Source: CAVZBW01 sp963773635
GTDB taxonomy: Bacteria; Actinomycetota; Acidimicrobiia; Acidimicrobiales; RAAP-2
Direction of reading: 5' to 3'
Assembly: GCA_963773635.1 (NCBI GenBank)
Contig: CAVZBW010000005.1
Coordinates: forward strand, 1,302,001 to 1,366,000
DNA: 64,000 nucleotides
The position numbers and the translations under genes were made by a program. The notes below the pieces were generated by a model that worked only from the letters and a program-made list of their open reading frames with translations, made no database searches and was not told the DNA's origin. Position 1 is the stretch's first letter, and every line of letters begins with the position of its first letter. Shown here one piece after another: positions 32,413 to 44,263 of this stretch.

Positions 32413-33216
32413 TCACGGGTGCTGGTTGCTCACGGAGACGATCTCCCCGCTCATGTACGAGGAGTAGTCACTCGCCAGGAACACGATCGTGGTCGCCACC
32501 TCCCAGGCCTCCGCAGAACGCCCGAAGAGCTCCCGCCGGCGCAGCACCTCCAGGTCCTCGTCGGAGATCGACCGGTTGAGAAACGGGTGCAGCACGAGGC
32601 TCGGCGAGATCGCGTTGACGCGGACCCCCGAGGGTGCCGCCTCCGCCGCCGCGCATCGGGTGAGCGCCATGACGCCCGCCTTGGCGGCCGCGTAGTGCGC
32701 CTGCCCGGCTTGGGCCCTCCACCCGAGGACGGAAGCGTTGTTGACGATGGCGCCGGACCGGCGGGGCAGCATGTGACGCAGGGCGGCGCGGGTGCAGCGG
32801 AAGGTGCCCGTCAGGGTGACGTCGAGCACCTTGGCCCACTGGTCGTCGGTCATGTCGACCAATGGCACGGTGCCACCCAGGCCGGCGTTGTGCACGGCGA
32901 CGTCGACCCGGCCGAACGTCTCGACGGTCCGGTCGAAGAGCCGCTGCACGTCGGCCTCCTGCGTCACGTCGCAGGCGACGCCCACCACCTCTCGGGCCGA
33001 TCCCTCCTGGAGGGCCTCGACGGTCTCGGCGAGCCGGCGCTCGTGCGCGTCGGAGACGACGACCTTGGCGCCTTCTTCGAGGCACCGCTTGGCCGCGGCG
33101 GAGCCGATGCCGGTCCCCGCAGCCGCGGTGACGAGAACGACACGGTCCTCGAGAAGGCCGTGGCCGGGCGGGGGGTCCGGCGGCGGTGGCGGGGTGAACG
33201 TTGCATCGAGGCTCAT
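32413..33216 (-). CDS. ipdF: IpdF-like short-chain dehydrogenase (HIP pathway)
   Basis: 267 aa. After a Pro-rich N-terminus the Rossmann segment reads VVLVTAAAGTGIGSAAAKR, with TAAAGTGIG in place of the common TGxxxGIG, a peculiarity I recall for mycobacterial IpdF (Rv3559c). NNASVLGWRAQ and HYAAAKAGVMALTRC (Tyr-x3-Lys) also match. IpdF oxidises the 5-hydroxy group of the HIC-CoA intermediate. The ATG overlaps the fadE30 stop; fadD3 starts 7 nt after its stop. Confidence 0.85.
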   Translation of the reverse strand: MSLDATFTPPPPPDPPPGHGLLEDRVVLVTAAAGTGIGSAAAKRCLEEGAKVVVSDAHERRLAETVEALQEGSAREVVGVACDVTQEADVQRLFDRTVETFGRVDVAVHNAGLGGTVPLVDMTDDQWAKVLDVTLTGTFRCTRAALRHMLPRRSGAIVNNASVLGWRAQAGQAHYAAAKAGVMALTRCAAAEAAPSGVRVNAISPSLVLHPFLNRSISDEDLEVLRRRELFGRSAEAWEVATTIVFLASDYSSYMSGEIVSVSNQHP

Positions 33217-34436
33217 GCCGTCGTCTCCTCAAGGGTCCGGTTCTCGGTCGCCGGCTGCACCTTTGGCTCGGCCGGAAGCCCGAGGACCCGCTCTCCGATG
33301 ATGTTGCGCTGGATCTCGTTGGACCCGCCGTAGATGGTGTCGGCCCGGGAGAACAGAAACGTCCGCTGCCACTCGTCCAGCTCGTACGGGGGGCCGTCGA
33401 GGACGGTGGCCTCCATCCCGAGGATGTCCACGGCGAGCTCGCCGAGGCTGCGGTGCCAGGACCCCCAATACAGCTTCGAGATGGACGCCTCGGGGGGAGC
33501 GGCCGGTCCGTCCAGCCCCGAGAGGCTGCGCAGGGTGTTGTAGCGCATCACCGCGAGGTCGGCGTAGGCCCGGGCGAGGCCTTGCCGTACCACGGCCTCG
33601 TCGAGGCGAGATCGGCGCCTGGCCTCCGTTACGAGGCGGTCGAGCTCCCTGCGGAACGAGAGCAGGTGGCCGAGCATGGCCACCCCCCGCTCAAAGGCCA
33701 GCGTGGCCAACGCGACGGTCCAGCCGTCGCCCTCCCGCCCGAGCACGTTCTCCCTGGCGGTGCGGGCGCCGTCGAAGAAGGTCTCGTTGAATTCCGAGGT
33801 CGCCGTCAGCTGCTGGATCGGCCGAACCTCGATCCCGGGTTGATCCATCGGGACGAGGAGGTAGGACAGGCCCCGATGGCGCTTCGATCCGGTCTCGGTC
33901 CGGCATACGACGAAGCACCAGTCGGCCTGCTGGGCGAGCGAGGTCCACACCTTTTGACCGGTGATCACCCACTCGTCACCGTCCAGGACCGCTCGGGTCT
34001 GGACGTTGGCGAGATCGCTCCCGGCGTTGGGCTCGGAGTAGCCCTGGCACCACAACTCGGTGCCCTGCCGGATGGGGGGAAGGAACCGCGCCTTTTGGTC
34101 GTCGGTCCCGTAGTGGATGATGGTCGGGCCGATCAGGCCCTCCCCGATCACCCCGACGCGACCGGGTGCGCCCGCGCGGACGTACTCCTCGTTCCAGATC
34201 ACCTGCTCGGCGATCGTGGCGCCACGGCCTCCCGCCTCGATCGGCCAGCCCAGGCAGGTCCACCCTGCTTCGGCGAGGTCTCGCTCCCACCGGAGGCGGA
34301 CATCGAGGGCAAACGTCTGGTCGCCGGCGCCGCCACGACCGCCCAACTCGGCGTACTCACCCGTGACGTGCTCGGCCAGCCAGGTGCGGGCCTCCCGCCG
34401 GAAGGCGGCCTCTTCAGGCGAGTCGCGCAGATCCAT
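33213..34436 (-). CDS. fadE30: FadE30-like acyl-CoA dehydrogenase (HIP-CoA)
   Basis: 407 aa. The acyl-CoA dehydrogenase pattern is WCQGYSEPNAGSDLA (FAD/substrate loop), VITGQKVWTSLA, and TIYGGSNEIQRNIIGERVLGLP. These blocks resemble M. tuberculosis FadE30, which dehydrogenates HIP-CoA. It is first gene of a four-gene operon with 4-nt overlap to ipdF. The start is ATG 34436, 8 nt after TACGCT. No KstR2-type operator is recognisable upstream. Confidence 0.83.
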   Translation of the reverse strand: MDLRDSPEEAAFRREARTWLAEHVTGEYAELGGRGGAGDQTFALDVRLRWERDLAEAGWTCLGWPIEAGGRGATIAEQVIWNEEYVRAGAPGRVGVIGEGLIGPTIIHYGTDDQKARFLPPIRQGTELWCQGYSEPNAGSDLANVQTRAVLDGDEWVITGQKVWTSLAQQADWCFVVCRTETGSKRHRGLSYLLVPMDQPGIEVRPIQQLTATSEFNETFFDGARTARENVLGREGDGWTVALATLAFERGVAMLGHLLSFRRELDRLVTEARRRSRLDEAVVRQGLARAYADLAVMRYNTLRSLSGLDGPAAPPEASISKLYWGSWHRSLGELAVDILGMEATVLDGPPYELDEWQRTFLFSRADTIYGGSNEIQRNIIGERVLGLPAEPKVQPATENRTLEETTA

Positions 34437-34444
34437 CGCCCGGT

Positions 34445-34450
34445 AGCGTA
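34445..34450 (-). promoter_or_regulatory. -10 element TACGCT for the HIP operon
   Basis: TACGCT on the minus strand, 8 nt, then ATG 34436 of fadE30. The operon mRNA should be leaderless or nearly so. Confidence 0.5.
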
Positions 34451-34523
34451 CAAAAGACCGGGGGCCGCATCTGACGCCCCGTCAGACGCACCGGCGGCAC
34501 CCGTCGACCAGGAGGACGGCACT

Positions 34524-34988
34524 ATGACCACGCCGGAGACCGGAGCTGCGCCGAAGGCGGAGGGGGCCTCGACAGAAAGCCTCGACCTGTCCGATGAGGC
34601 TTGGCGCGAGCGACTGAGCCCGGACCGTTACGCCATCCTTCGACTAAAGGCGACCGAACCCGCCTGGTCCGGTTCCCTCCTCCACGTGGACAGCGACGGC
34701 ACATTCCGGTGCGCCGGATGCGGGGCGGAACTGTTCACCACCGACGCCAAGTTCGATTCGGGCACGGGATGGCCGAGCTTCGACCGGGCCGTCCGTGCCG
34801 GGACCATCGATGAGCACACCGACCGCAGCCATGTCATGCTCCGCACGGAGATCACCTGCGCTCGCTGCGGGGGCCATCTCGGTCATGTCTTCCCGGACGG
34901 CCCCACCGACACGGGCCTCCGCTACTGCGTCAACTCCCTCTCCCTTGAGTTCGACCCCGAGGGCAAGGGGAATCCCGAAGACACGTAG
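34524..34988 (+). CDS. msrB: peptide-methionine (R)-S-oxide reductase
   Basis: 154 aa from ATG 34524, with AGGAGG 8-9 nt upstream. MsrB repairs Met-R-sulfoxide. CAGC and CARC are the structural zinc cysteine pairs; GTGWPSF and GLRYCVNSLSLEF contain the substrate-binding Trp and the catalytic Cys. The N-terminal about 25 residues are a non-conserved extension. It is single-domain, not fused to MsrA. It is one of the minority of SD-led genes in the window. Confidence 0.93.
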   Translation: MTTPETGAAPKAEGASTESLDLSDEAWRERLSPDRYAILRLKATEPAWSGSLLHVDSDGTFRCAGCGAELFTTDAKFDSGTGWPSFDRAVRAGTIDEHTDRSHVMLRTEITCARCGGHLGHVFPDGPTDTGLRYCVNSLSLEFDPEGKGNPEDT

Positions 34989-35035
34989 GGGCCGAGCCAA
35001 GGACGACCGCCACAGCGCCGAGCTGCCGACACCGC

Positions 35036-35464
35036 TCAACCACTGGCGGTTTCGGGCTCGCGCTCGGACGAGTCGGACGCCGCCTCGGCGCTCACCGGGG
35101 CGCGCCGGTCCGAGCGTTGCACGTCGGCGGTGGCGAAGCGAAGGCTCGGACCGACGTCCTCGGCGGAGATCTCCACCCTCGTGCGCCGATCTCCCTCGTC
35201 CGTCTCCCAGGAGCGCTGCTCGAGGCGACCGGTGACCACGACTCGCATGCCCTTGGCCAGGCTGAGGGCCACGTTCTCCGCGAGGTCACGCCAGCAGATG
35301 ACGTCGAAGAACGACGTCGATTCCTCCCATTGCTGGGTGTGACGGTCCTGCCAACGGCGGTTCACCGCTACTCCCAGCGTGGCCGTCGCCTGGCCCTCCT
35401 TGGTGTAGCGGATCTCCGGCTCCCTCGTGAGGTTCCCGATGATGGTGGTGGTGCAGTTGGACAT
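35036..35464 (-). CDS. ssb: single-stranded DNA-binding protein
   Basis: 142 aa with a GGAG site 7 nt before ATG 35464. The OB fold spans residues 1-110 (NLTREPEIRYTKEGQATATLGVAVNR and the FFDVICWRDLAENVA block). The C-terminus ends EREPETASG and lacks the acidic DDxPF tip that recruits repair partners in main SSBs, so this is likely an accessory SsbB-type protein. The next gene on the far side is msrB, convergent. The upstream 200 bp is AT-richer and shared with the broken DUF222 gene. Confidence 0.88.
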   Translation of the reverse strand: MSNCTTTIIGNLTREPEIRYTKEGQATATLGVAVNRRWQDRHTQQWEESTSFFDVICWRDLAENVALSLAKGMRVVVTGRLEQRSWETDEGDRRTRVEISAEDVGPSLRFATADVQRSDRRAPVSAEAASDSSEREPETASG

Positions 35465-35655
35465 CGTCTCGCTCCGTTCGCGTCATGCGCCATCAGTAGG
35501 CGTCGGACCTATTGGAGAATGATGGCGGACGCACTTCGCTCGAAACCTCGCTGGATACTTCGCTGAGAAGTTCGCTGTGCGAGATTTCTTTCGAAATTTC
35601 GGTGCTCCGATTCGGACTCGTATCCCTCCATCCGATAACCGTCACACCCCTCTCG

Positions 35656-35661
35656 TAGGGT
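35656..35661 (+). promoter_or_regulatory. -10 element TAGGGT for the DUF222/HNH gene
   Basis: TAGGGT, 7 nt, then ATG 35669; the promoter is intact although the gene is broken. Confidence 0.5.
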
Positions 35662-35668
35662 TGTCGCC

Positions 35669-36967
35669 ATGGCAATGGCCCTGGAGGGACCGACGAGCCA
35701 GGAGCAGCCGGCGAGCCGGAAGGATCCGGCGACCGATCTCGAGGAGCTGCGCGCCCTGCGGGCCTCGGTCCTGTCCTTGGCGCAGCGCTTCGACCCGACC
35801 GGTTTGCGCCCGGTGGAGCTGGCCCAGGGCCTCCGGGTCGCCACGGTCGCCCGCAACGCCTTGGGCACCATCGAGGCCCTGCTGGCCAAGGCCGTCAAGG
35901 ACGGCTCCGCCTTCGAGCCCGGTCAGGACCGCTCGGCGGATTACTTCGTCTCCCGGACCCTCGGGACCTCGGTCAAGGACGCCCGGGACCTCCTCGAGAC
36001 CGCCGAGGCCCTGCAGTCGCTCCCGGCCACCGAGGCCGCGGCGAGGCGGGGCGAGCTCTCCGGGGACCAGGCCCAGGCGGTCACCAAGGGAGCCAGCGCC
36101 AATCCGGAGTCCGAGGGTCGCCTCCTCGAAACGGCGCGGCGGGGATCCTTGGGCGAGCTCAAGGACGAGGCTCGAAGGATCCGCTTCTCGGCCGAACCCG
36201 ATCCCGAGGCCCGTCGCCGAAGCGCATCTTTCGGCAGCGTTCCCTGCGCACCTACGCCGACGACGAGGGCGCCTTCCACCTGCATCTCACCCACACCACC
36301 GAGACCGGGGCCAAGATCAAAGGGGCCCTCGATCCGCTGATCGAACGCCTGCTTCGAAGAGGCTCGACGCCAGGGACGAAGGGAGCGCCCCGAGGCCTAC
36401 GGGGCCGATGCGTTGGTCCAGGCCCTCTGTGGGGACCGCGGCGAGCAACCCACGAGCGCCCAGCCCAAGTTCATCGTCCGGATCGACCACGCCGCACTGG
36501 TCCGCGGCGACGTCGAGGGCGACGAGGTCTGGTAGGTGGTGGGGGTGGGACCGGTCAGCGTCGGAGCCGTCAAGGAGCTGGCCTTGGAGGAAGATCCCTT
36601 CTGGACGGCCATCGTGACCAAGGGCCACGACGTGGTGAACGTGGCCCATCTCGGACGCCATCCCAACGCCTTCCAGCGCACCGCCCTCGAGTGGCTCCAC
36701 CCCGGCTGTGCGGTCCGGGGTTGCCACCAGCAGGTGCGGATCGAATGGGACCACCGCCAGGACTGGAAGGACACCCACGAGACGGCGCTGCACAACCTCG
36801 ACGGGCTCTGTCGCTACCACCACCGGATGAAGACCACCCGGGGCTGGATGCTGGTCGAGGGAAACGGCAAGCGGGACTTCGTGGCCCCGCAGGACCCGAG
36901 GCACCCCAAGTACCGAACGGGGGCCGCGACAGGAGGCAACCGGGACGGGCCCGACGACACGGGGTAG
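35669..36967 (+). pseudogene. DUF222 / 13E12-type HNH endonuclease, frameshifted
   Basis: The N-terminal DUF222 part is read from ATG 35669 to about 36215. Sense then continues in another frame (KRIFRQRSLRTYADDEGAFH, 36220 to about 36350), returns to the first frame (EEARRQGRRERPEAYGADAL), and meets an in-frame TAG at 36533-36535 after EGDEVW. It resumes to the HNH region CHQQVRIEWDHRQDW ... GLCRYHHRMK near 36720-36830. Two mutually compensating frameshifts plus one stop mean it is inactive unless these are sequence errors. This family is typically repeated in actinobacterial genomes. Confidence 0.85.
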
Positions 36968-37056
36968 GGACGAGCGGCGGCGAGCGTCGGGCGAGGATGA
37001 CCCGACTAGGGCTCAGGCCCAGTCGCGTGGCAAGCGCGCGGCCCGCGCTGCTCTGA

Positions 37057-37941
37057 TCAGACGTCGAGGAAGCGGCGAATTGCGATGCCCGACCCTACGG
37101 AGCCGATGAGGATCCCCACCAGCACGACCACGGCGTTGGTCCCCAGCACCTCCCAACCGCTCATCCGCATCTGCGTGAGCACGGCGTTGGGGTTGTCGGG
37201 GTTGCCGAGGTGGTTCAGGAGCACGTGGAGCCCATAGACGATGACCGCAGCTCCGAGGGAGCCGATTAAACCCTGAAGGAGACCCTCGGACATGAACGGG
37301 ATCCGGATAAAGGAGTTGGTGGCGCCAACCAGCTTCATCACCGAGACCTCGCGCCGCCGAGCGAAGATCGCCATGCGGATCGTGTTGAGGATCAGCATGG
37401 CGGCCGATAAGAGCAGCACGACCGCGATGGAGAGGAACACCCACTGCAAGACGGTGATGGTCTCCTCCATCGTGTGGATCTGCTGGAGAGGTGCAGTGAC
37501 GTCGCGGACCCCCGGATACCCGTTGAACTTCTGGATCACCAGCTGGGCATCGGACGGCTGGGTGGGCGTGCACCGGAAGGACGATGGCAACGCGGAGGGG
37601 GTGAGCGATTGGAACTCGTCCGGCGTCAGCAGGTGCTTGGCCTCGTTGTAGTCGTAGGCCTGGTCCCGGTACACGCACGAGTGCACGTAGGGCATCGACG
37701 CGAGCTGCTGGTCCACGGCCTTGATCTGAGAGGAGGTGGCACTGGGCTGCATCCACACCGCCACCTGGGTCCCCCGCTGCCACTCGATCTCCGCGTTGGC
37801 GGCGCCCTGCTTGAGGAGGAGCGCGGCACCCACGAGGGAGAGCGACACGGCAACGGTCAAGACGGCGGCGATCGTCATCAGACGGTTGCGCCAGAGGTTG
37901 GAGGCCGTCTCCTTGGCGAAGTACTCCGCGGATATGGGCAT
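37057..37941 (-). CDS. ftsX: cell-division ABC transporter permease FtsX
   Basis: 294 aa, four transmembrane helices with a large extracytoplasmic loop after the first (about 45-165), the FtsX topology. ETASNLWRNRLMTIAAVLTVAVSLSLVG is the first helix region, split here over its cytoplasmic anchor, and RREVSVMKLVGATNSFIRIPF the coupling segment to FtsE. With FtsE it activates septal peptidoglycan hydrolases. It starts 39 nt after ftsE. smpB, often the next gene, is absent; the broken DUF222 gene lies there instead. Confidence 0.93.
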   Translation of the reverse strand: MPISAEYFAKETASNLWRNRLMTIAAVLTVAVSLSLVGAALLLKQGAANAEIEWQRGTQVAVWMQPSATSSQIKAVDQQLASMPYVHSCVYRDQAYDYNEAKHLLTPDEFQSLTPSALPSSFRCTPTQPSDAQLVIQKFNGYPGVRDVTAPLQQIHTMEETITVLQWVFLSIAVVLLLSAAMLILNTIRMAIFARRREVSVMKLVGATNSFIRIPFMSEGLLQGLIGSLGAAVIVYGLHVLLNHLGNPDNPNAVLTQMRMSGWEVLGTNAVVVLVGILIGSVGSGIAIRRFLDV

Positions 37942-37980
37942 GTCGATGCCTACCTGAGACCCGGGCCCCAGGGGCCACGC

Positions 37981-38712
37981 TCAGCCACCGGCGACGACCC
38001 CCGGCGGCGCGTAGTCAGCGGCCGGTACGCCCTCCAGCCCGTACACGCCCCGGTGCTGGTCGCGAACCATCTCTCCGTGGTCCAGCTGGATCACTCGACG
38101 CCGCATCCGGTCCACGAGCACGGCATCGTGCGTAGCAACCACCACGGTCGTGCCCGTCCGGTTGATCCGATCGAGGAGCTGCATGATGCCCTGACTGGTG
38201 GCCGGGTCGATGTTTCCGGTCGGCTCGTCCGCCAGGAGGATGAGGGGGCGGTTGACGAAGGCCCGGGCGATGGCCACCCGTTGCTGCTCACCGCCCGACA
38301 GCTCGTGCGGGAAATTGTTTTGCATCCGGAGCAGGCCCACCAGGTCCAGCACCTGCGGCACCTGGGAGGCGATCACGTGCTTTGGCCGCCCGATCACCTC
38401 GAGGGCAAAGGCCACGTTCTCGAAGACCGTCTTGTTGGGCAGCAGACGAAAGTCCTGGAAGACACAGCCGATGTTGCGGCGCAGGTACGGCACCCGCCAT
38501 TTGGGGAGGTGGATGATGTCCCGACCCGCCTCCCAGATCTTCCCCCGGGTGGGCAGCTCTTCTCGCAGCAAGAGGCGGATGAACGTCGTCTTGCCGGAAC
38601 CCGAGGGACCGACCAGGAAGACGAATTCGCCCTTGTCGATCTCCATGCTGACGTCACGCAAGGCGTAGACCGAGCGTTTGTAGACCTTGGTGACGTGCTC
38701 AAACCGGATCAT
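37981..38712 (-). CDS. ftsE: cell-division ABC transporter ATPase FtsE
   Basis: 243 aa. Walker A is GPSGSGKTTFIRLL, the ABC signature LSGGEQQRVAIARAF, and Walker B LILLADEPTGNID. The start MIRFEHVTKVYKR is the family consensus. It works with FtsX at the division site. The C-terminal about 20 residues extend beyond the usual 222-229 aa. The gap to prfB is 241 bp and contains an AT-rich stretch (about 38750-38830), probably the promoter; no -10 fits the leaderless spacing here. Confidence 0.94.
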   Translation of the reverse strand: MIRFEHVTKVYKRSVYALRDVSMEIDKGEFVFLVGPSGSGKTTFIRLLLREELPTRGKIWEAGRDIIHLPKWRVPYLRRNIGCVFQDFRLLPNKTVFENVAFALEVIGRPKHVIASQVPQVLDLVGLLRMQNNFPHELSGGEQQRVAIARAFVNRPLILLADEPTGNIDPATSQGIMQLLDRINRTGTTVVVATHDAVLVDRMRRRVIQLDHGEMVRDQHRGVYGLEGVPAADYAPPGVVAGG

Positions 38713-38953
38713 GGCGAACGAGTCATGTGGAGAGGAAACGAGACGCCCAGCCGGAACCGATATTGCCCAAACACGGGACCAAGCTCAGCGATTTTCAAAG
38801 ATTACTTGCCCCGAAGGCCCGGCGAAAGTACTCCCGCCCCGCAATTCGAGCCCCGTCGGCCCGGGAAACGCCTCTCACCAGGAGGAATGGCCGTCGAGAA
38901 AACATCCCGTCCCACCGGCTGCGACGAGGCCTCGGGCCGCCCTGCTCGAGGCG

Positions 38954-40088
38954 TCAACCCTGACCCCGCCGGCGTCGGAGCTCGGCCTCCATGAATTGGT
39001 CGAGATCGCCATCGAGCACGGCGTCCACATTCCCCGTCTCGACCCCCGTCCGGAGGTCCTTTACCAGCTGGTACGGCGCCAGGACGTACGACCGGATCTG
39101 GTTGCCCCACGCATTCTCGGTGCGCTCCCCGCTCAGCGCGTCGAGCTCGGCCTGCCGCTCGGCCCTCTGCCGTTGGGCGAGCTTGGCGGCCAGGATCTGC
39201 AGGGCCCGGGCCCGGTTTTGGTGCTGGCTGCGCTCGTTCTGGCAGGCCACGACGATCCCGGTCGGCAGATGGGTGATCCGCACCGCCGAGTCGGTCTTGT
39301 TGACATGCTGGCCGCCGGCACCCGACGAGCGATACGTGTCGACTCGCAGATCCTTCTCGTCGATGTCGACGGAGTCGGCCAGATCCTCCATGAACGGAGA
39401 GACGTCCAGGGCGGCAAAGCTCGTCTGGCGCCGGTGCTGGGAGTCGAACGGCGACATCCGCACGAGCCGGTGGACGCCGCGCTCGGTGCTCAAGAGACCG
39501 TAGGCGAACCGCCCCCGCACGATGAAGGTCGCCGACAGGAGGCCGGCCTCCTGGCCGGCGGTGGCCTCGTCCAGCTCCACGGCCATGCCCCGCCGCTCCG
39601 CCCACCGCTGGTACATCCGCAGGAGCATCTCGGTCCAGTCCTGGGCATCGGTGCCTCCGACGCCGGCATGGACCTCGGCGACCGCGTCGCCCTCGTCGTA
39701 CTCGCCCGAGAACAACGAACGAAGCTCCAACCCGCCCAGGCGGCGGTCCAGCCGGGCGATGGCCTCGACCAGCTCCTGCTCCAGGCCGGGCTCCGGCTCA
39801 CCGGCGGCCTCCGCGTCCGAGACGAGCTCGCACAGCACCCGAGCCTCCTCGAGCTCGGAGATCAGCGAGTCCACCTGCGCGACGTCGTCGGATACCTTGC
39901 CGAGCTCGGTCGTCAGTCGCCGGGCCTCGTCGGCGTCGTCCCAGAGGTCCGGGCGGGCAACCTCCTCCTCGAGCTTGGCCCTGCGGTCGCGCAACGAACC
40001 GATGCCGAGGTACTTCTCCGCCTCGGCGAGCCGAGTGCTCAGCTGGTCGAGTTGGGCGGCGAAGTCCGGACGCTCTGGCTGGACCGCC

Positions 40089-40102
<14 letters not shown>
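38954..40102 (-). CDS. prfB: peptide chain release factor 2
   Basis: 382 aa from ATG 40102, overlapping the secA stop by 14 nt. RF2 terminates at UGA and UAA: the tripeptide SPF is at 217-219 and the peptidyl-hydrolysis motif GGQ at 263-265. The frame is continuous, so the programmed +1 frameshift used by many bacteria to autoregulate RF2 is absent. The frame is open upstream of 40102 but lies inside secA. It is followed by ftsE/ftsX, a common order. Confidence 0.93.
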
Positions 40103-42917
<2,815 letters not shown>

Positions 42918-43341
42918 GACCTGCCGATCCTACCGGGCCCGGGGCGCGTCCTGGGCGGAGGTTCCGCGAGAATTCACCCGGGCGTCGTGCCCGGGAACGG
43001 GCCGAAACCGATGGGGGCCACGCCCGGCTGACCTGGTCTTTGCCCCCACACTCGCCTGCTGCGGGGCTGGCGGCGGCCCGGCCGGCAGCCGGAGGCTCTG
43101 CGCCTGGCAGTGCTCCGACCCATCGGCCGACTACGTGCCGCGTCCTCCCGTCGCCACCGATGGCCGTCCATCGGCCCCGGCGGGCAGGTCTTACTCCTAA
43201 GCCGCACCATGCTCGGCAACCACGAGTTGCCTTACGTGGGTCGTTTCGCCTGCGACTGGCGTCGACTTGCAACCACAGACCCGGGCGTGGTCCCCCGCCA
43301 GGCTAGTGCGCCGCAGGGGGCACGACTCAGCGTGGCGCCGC
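42918..43341. other. 424-bp gap upstream of secA
   Basis: The gap between the rhamnosyltransferase-like gene and secA holds the secA promoter (TAGGAT at 42927-42932, minus strand). The several short frames in it overlap and show no recognisable domain. No tRNA, SRP RNA or riboswitch consensus could be identified by eye. Confidence 0.5.
42927..42932 (-). promoter_or_regulatory. -10 element TAGGAT for secA
   Basis: TAGGAT on the minus strand, 9 nt, then ATG 42917. No ribosome-binding site fits in the leader. Confidence 0.5.
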
Positions 43342-44259
43342 TCAGCGCGGCGCCGCTCCGCCCACGAGACGCATCCCGACGTTGAGGACCAACCGGGCGG
43401 CGAGGAGCAGGGCGGCCGCGGGCAGGAGCAGCCGGCGCCATCCTCCCGTCGACCTCCGGGCGAAGCGCCAGGCCGAGCGGTGGTGCTCGAGGAGCATCCG
43501 GTACGGGCGGCGGTCCGTCGAGACGCCCTGGATGTGGGTCACCTTCGCCTTCGGAACGAAGGCCACGCCCCACCCGCTGCGACCGGCTCGCCAGCAGAGG
43601 TCGAGGTCCTCGGCGTACATGAAAAACGACTCGTCGAAGCCGCCCAGCTCCTCGAAGGCCCCTCGCCGGACCATGAAACACGAGCCGGAGACCCAGTCGA
43701 CCGCGCTGGGGTCGACCGCGCTGGGGTCGACGGCGCTGGGGTCGCCCCCACGAGCCGCCCCATCCTTCGCACCGTCGCGGTAGCGCCGGCTAAAGCGGTT
43801 GTCCGGGCGCAAGAGGCCCAAGAGCGCGTGTCCCGCCGCGTCGATCGAAGTGGGGAACCGCCGGGCCGAGGGGTAGACCGTGCCCTCGGGCGTGAGGATC
43901 CTCGGTCCCACGATGGCCAGCGACGCGTCGGCGTCGAGCACTCGGGCGAGCGCCTCGATCGCGCCGGGGTGCACCCGCAGGTCGGCGTTGGACACGAGGA
44001 CGTACTCCTCTCCCTCCCCGGGCGGACCCAGCGCCGACACGCCACGATTGGCACCCGCCCCGTACCCGATGTTGCGTCCCGGGTCGACGACGGGAACCTC
44101 CAGGCCGGCCAGGTGCAGCACCGCCGACGCGGACCCGCCACCGCCGTTGTCCACGACGACCACACGCGCGACCCGCTCCGCACGGAGGCTGGCCACGCAG
44201 TCCACCAGCGGTTTGCCGACGTCATAGTCGACGACGACCGCCGCCACCGTCGTCCCCAC
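43342..44259 (-). CDS. GT2 family glycosyltransferase, WbbL (rhamnosyltransferase)-like
   Basis: 305 aa from GTG 44259, 4 nt after the preceding stop. The GT-A motifs are VVVDNGGGG, NIGYGAGANRG, the VSNADLRV acidic pair, and WVSGSCFMVRRGAFEELGGFDESFFMYAEDLDLCWR split over the conserved region that binds acceptor. The family adds rhamnose to polyprenyl-linked sugars, which fits dTDP-rhamnose genes in the same operon. A (DPSAV)3 repeat sits just before the WVSG motif. A C-terminal hydrophobic segment suggests membrane association. Confidence 0.82.
   Translation of the reverse strand: MGTTVAAVVVDYDVGKPLVDCVASLRAERVARVVVVDNGGGGSASAVLHLAGLEVPVVDPGRNIGYGAGANRGVSALGPPGEGEEYVLVSNADLRVHPGAIEALARVLDADASLAIVGPRILTPEGTVYPSARRFPTSIDAAGHALLGLLRPDNRFSRRYRDGAKDGAARGGDPSAVDPSAVDPSAVDWVSGSCFMVRRGAFEELGGFDESFFMYAEDLDLCWRAGRSGWGVAFVPKAKVTHIQGVSTDRRPYRMLLEHHRSAWRFARRSTGGWRRLLLPAAALLLAARLVLNVGMRLVGGAAPR
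43699..43743 (-). repeat. 15-bp tandem repeat in the glycosyltransferase (DPSAV units)
   Basis: Three head-to-tail copies of GACCGCGCTGGGGTC; the third has one change. They encode Asp-Pro-Ser-Ala-Val three times, directly before the conserved WVSGSCF motif. Confidence 0.93.
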
Positions 44260-44263
44260 GCGA

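Noticed and set aside
34437..34523. KstR2 operator in front of the HIP operon
   Set aside because: The gap lacks the palindromic CAAG-CTTG type core expected of KstR2 sites; only the -10 hexamer is convincing.
42918..43341. Structured RNA (SRP RNA, tmRNA or riboswitch) or a comF-like remnant upstream of secA
   Set aside because: No conserved consensus or consistent long stems could be found by eye, and the short frames show no family similarity.
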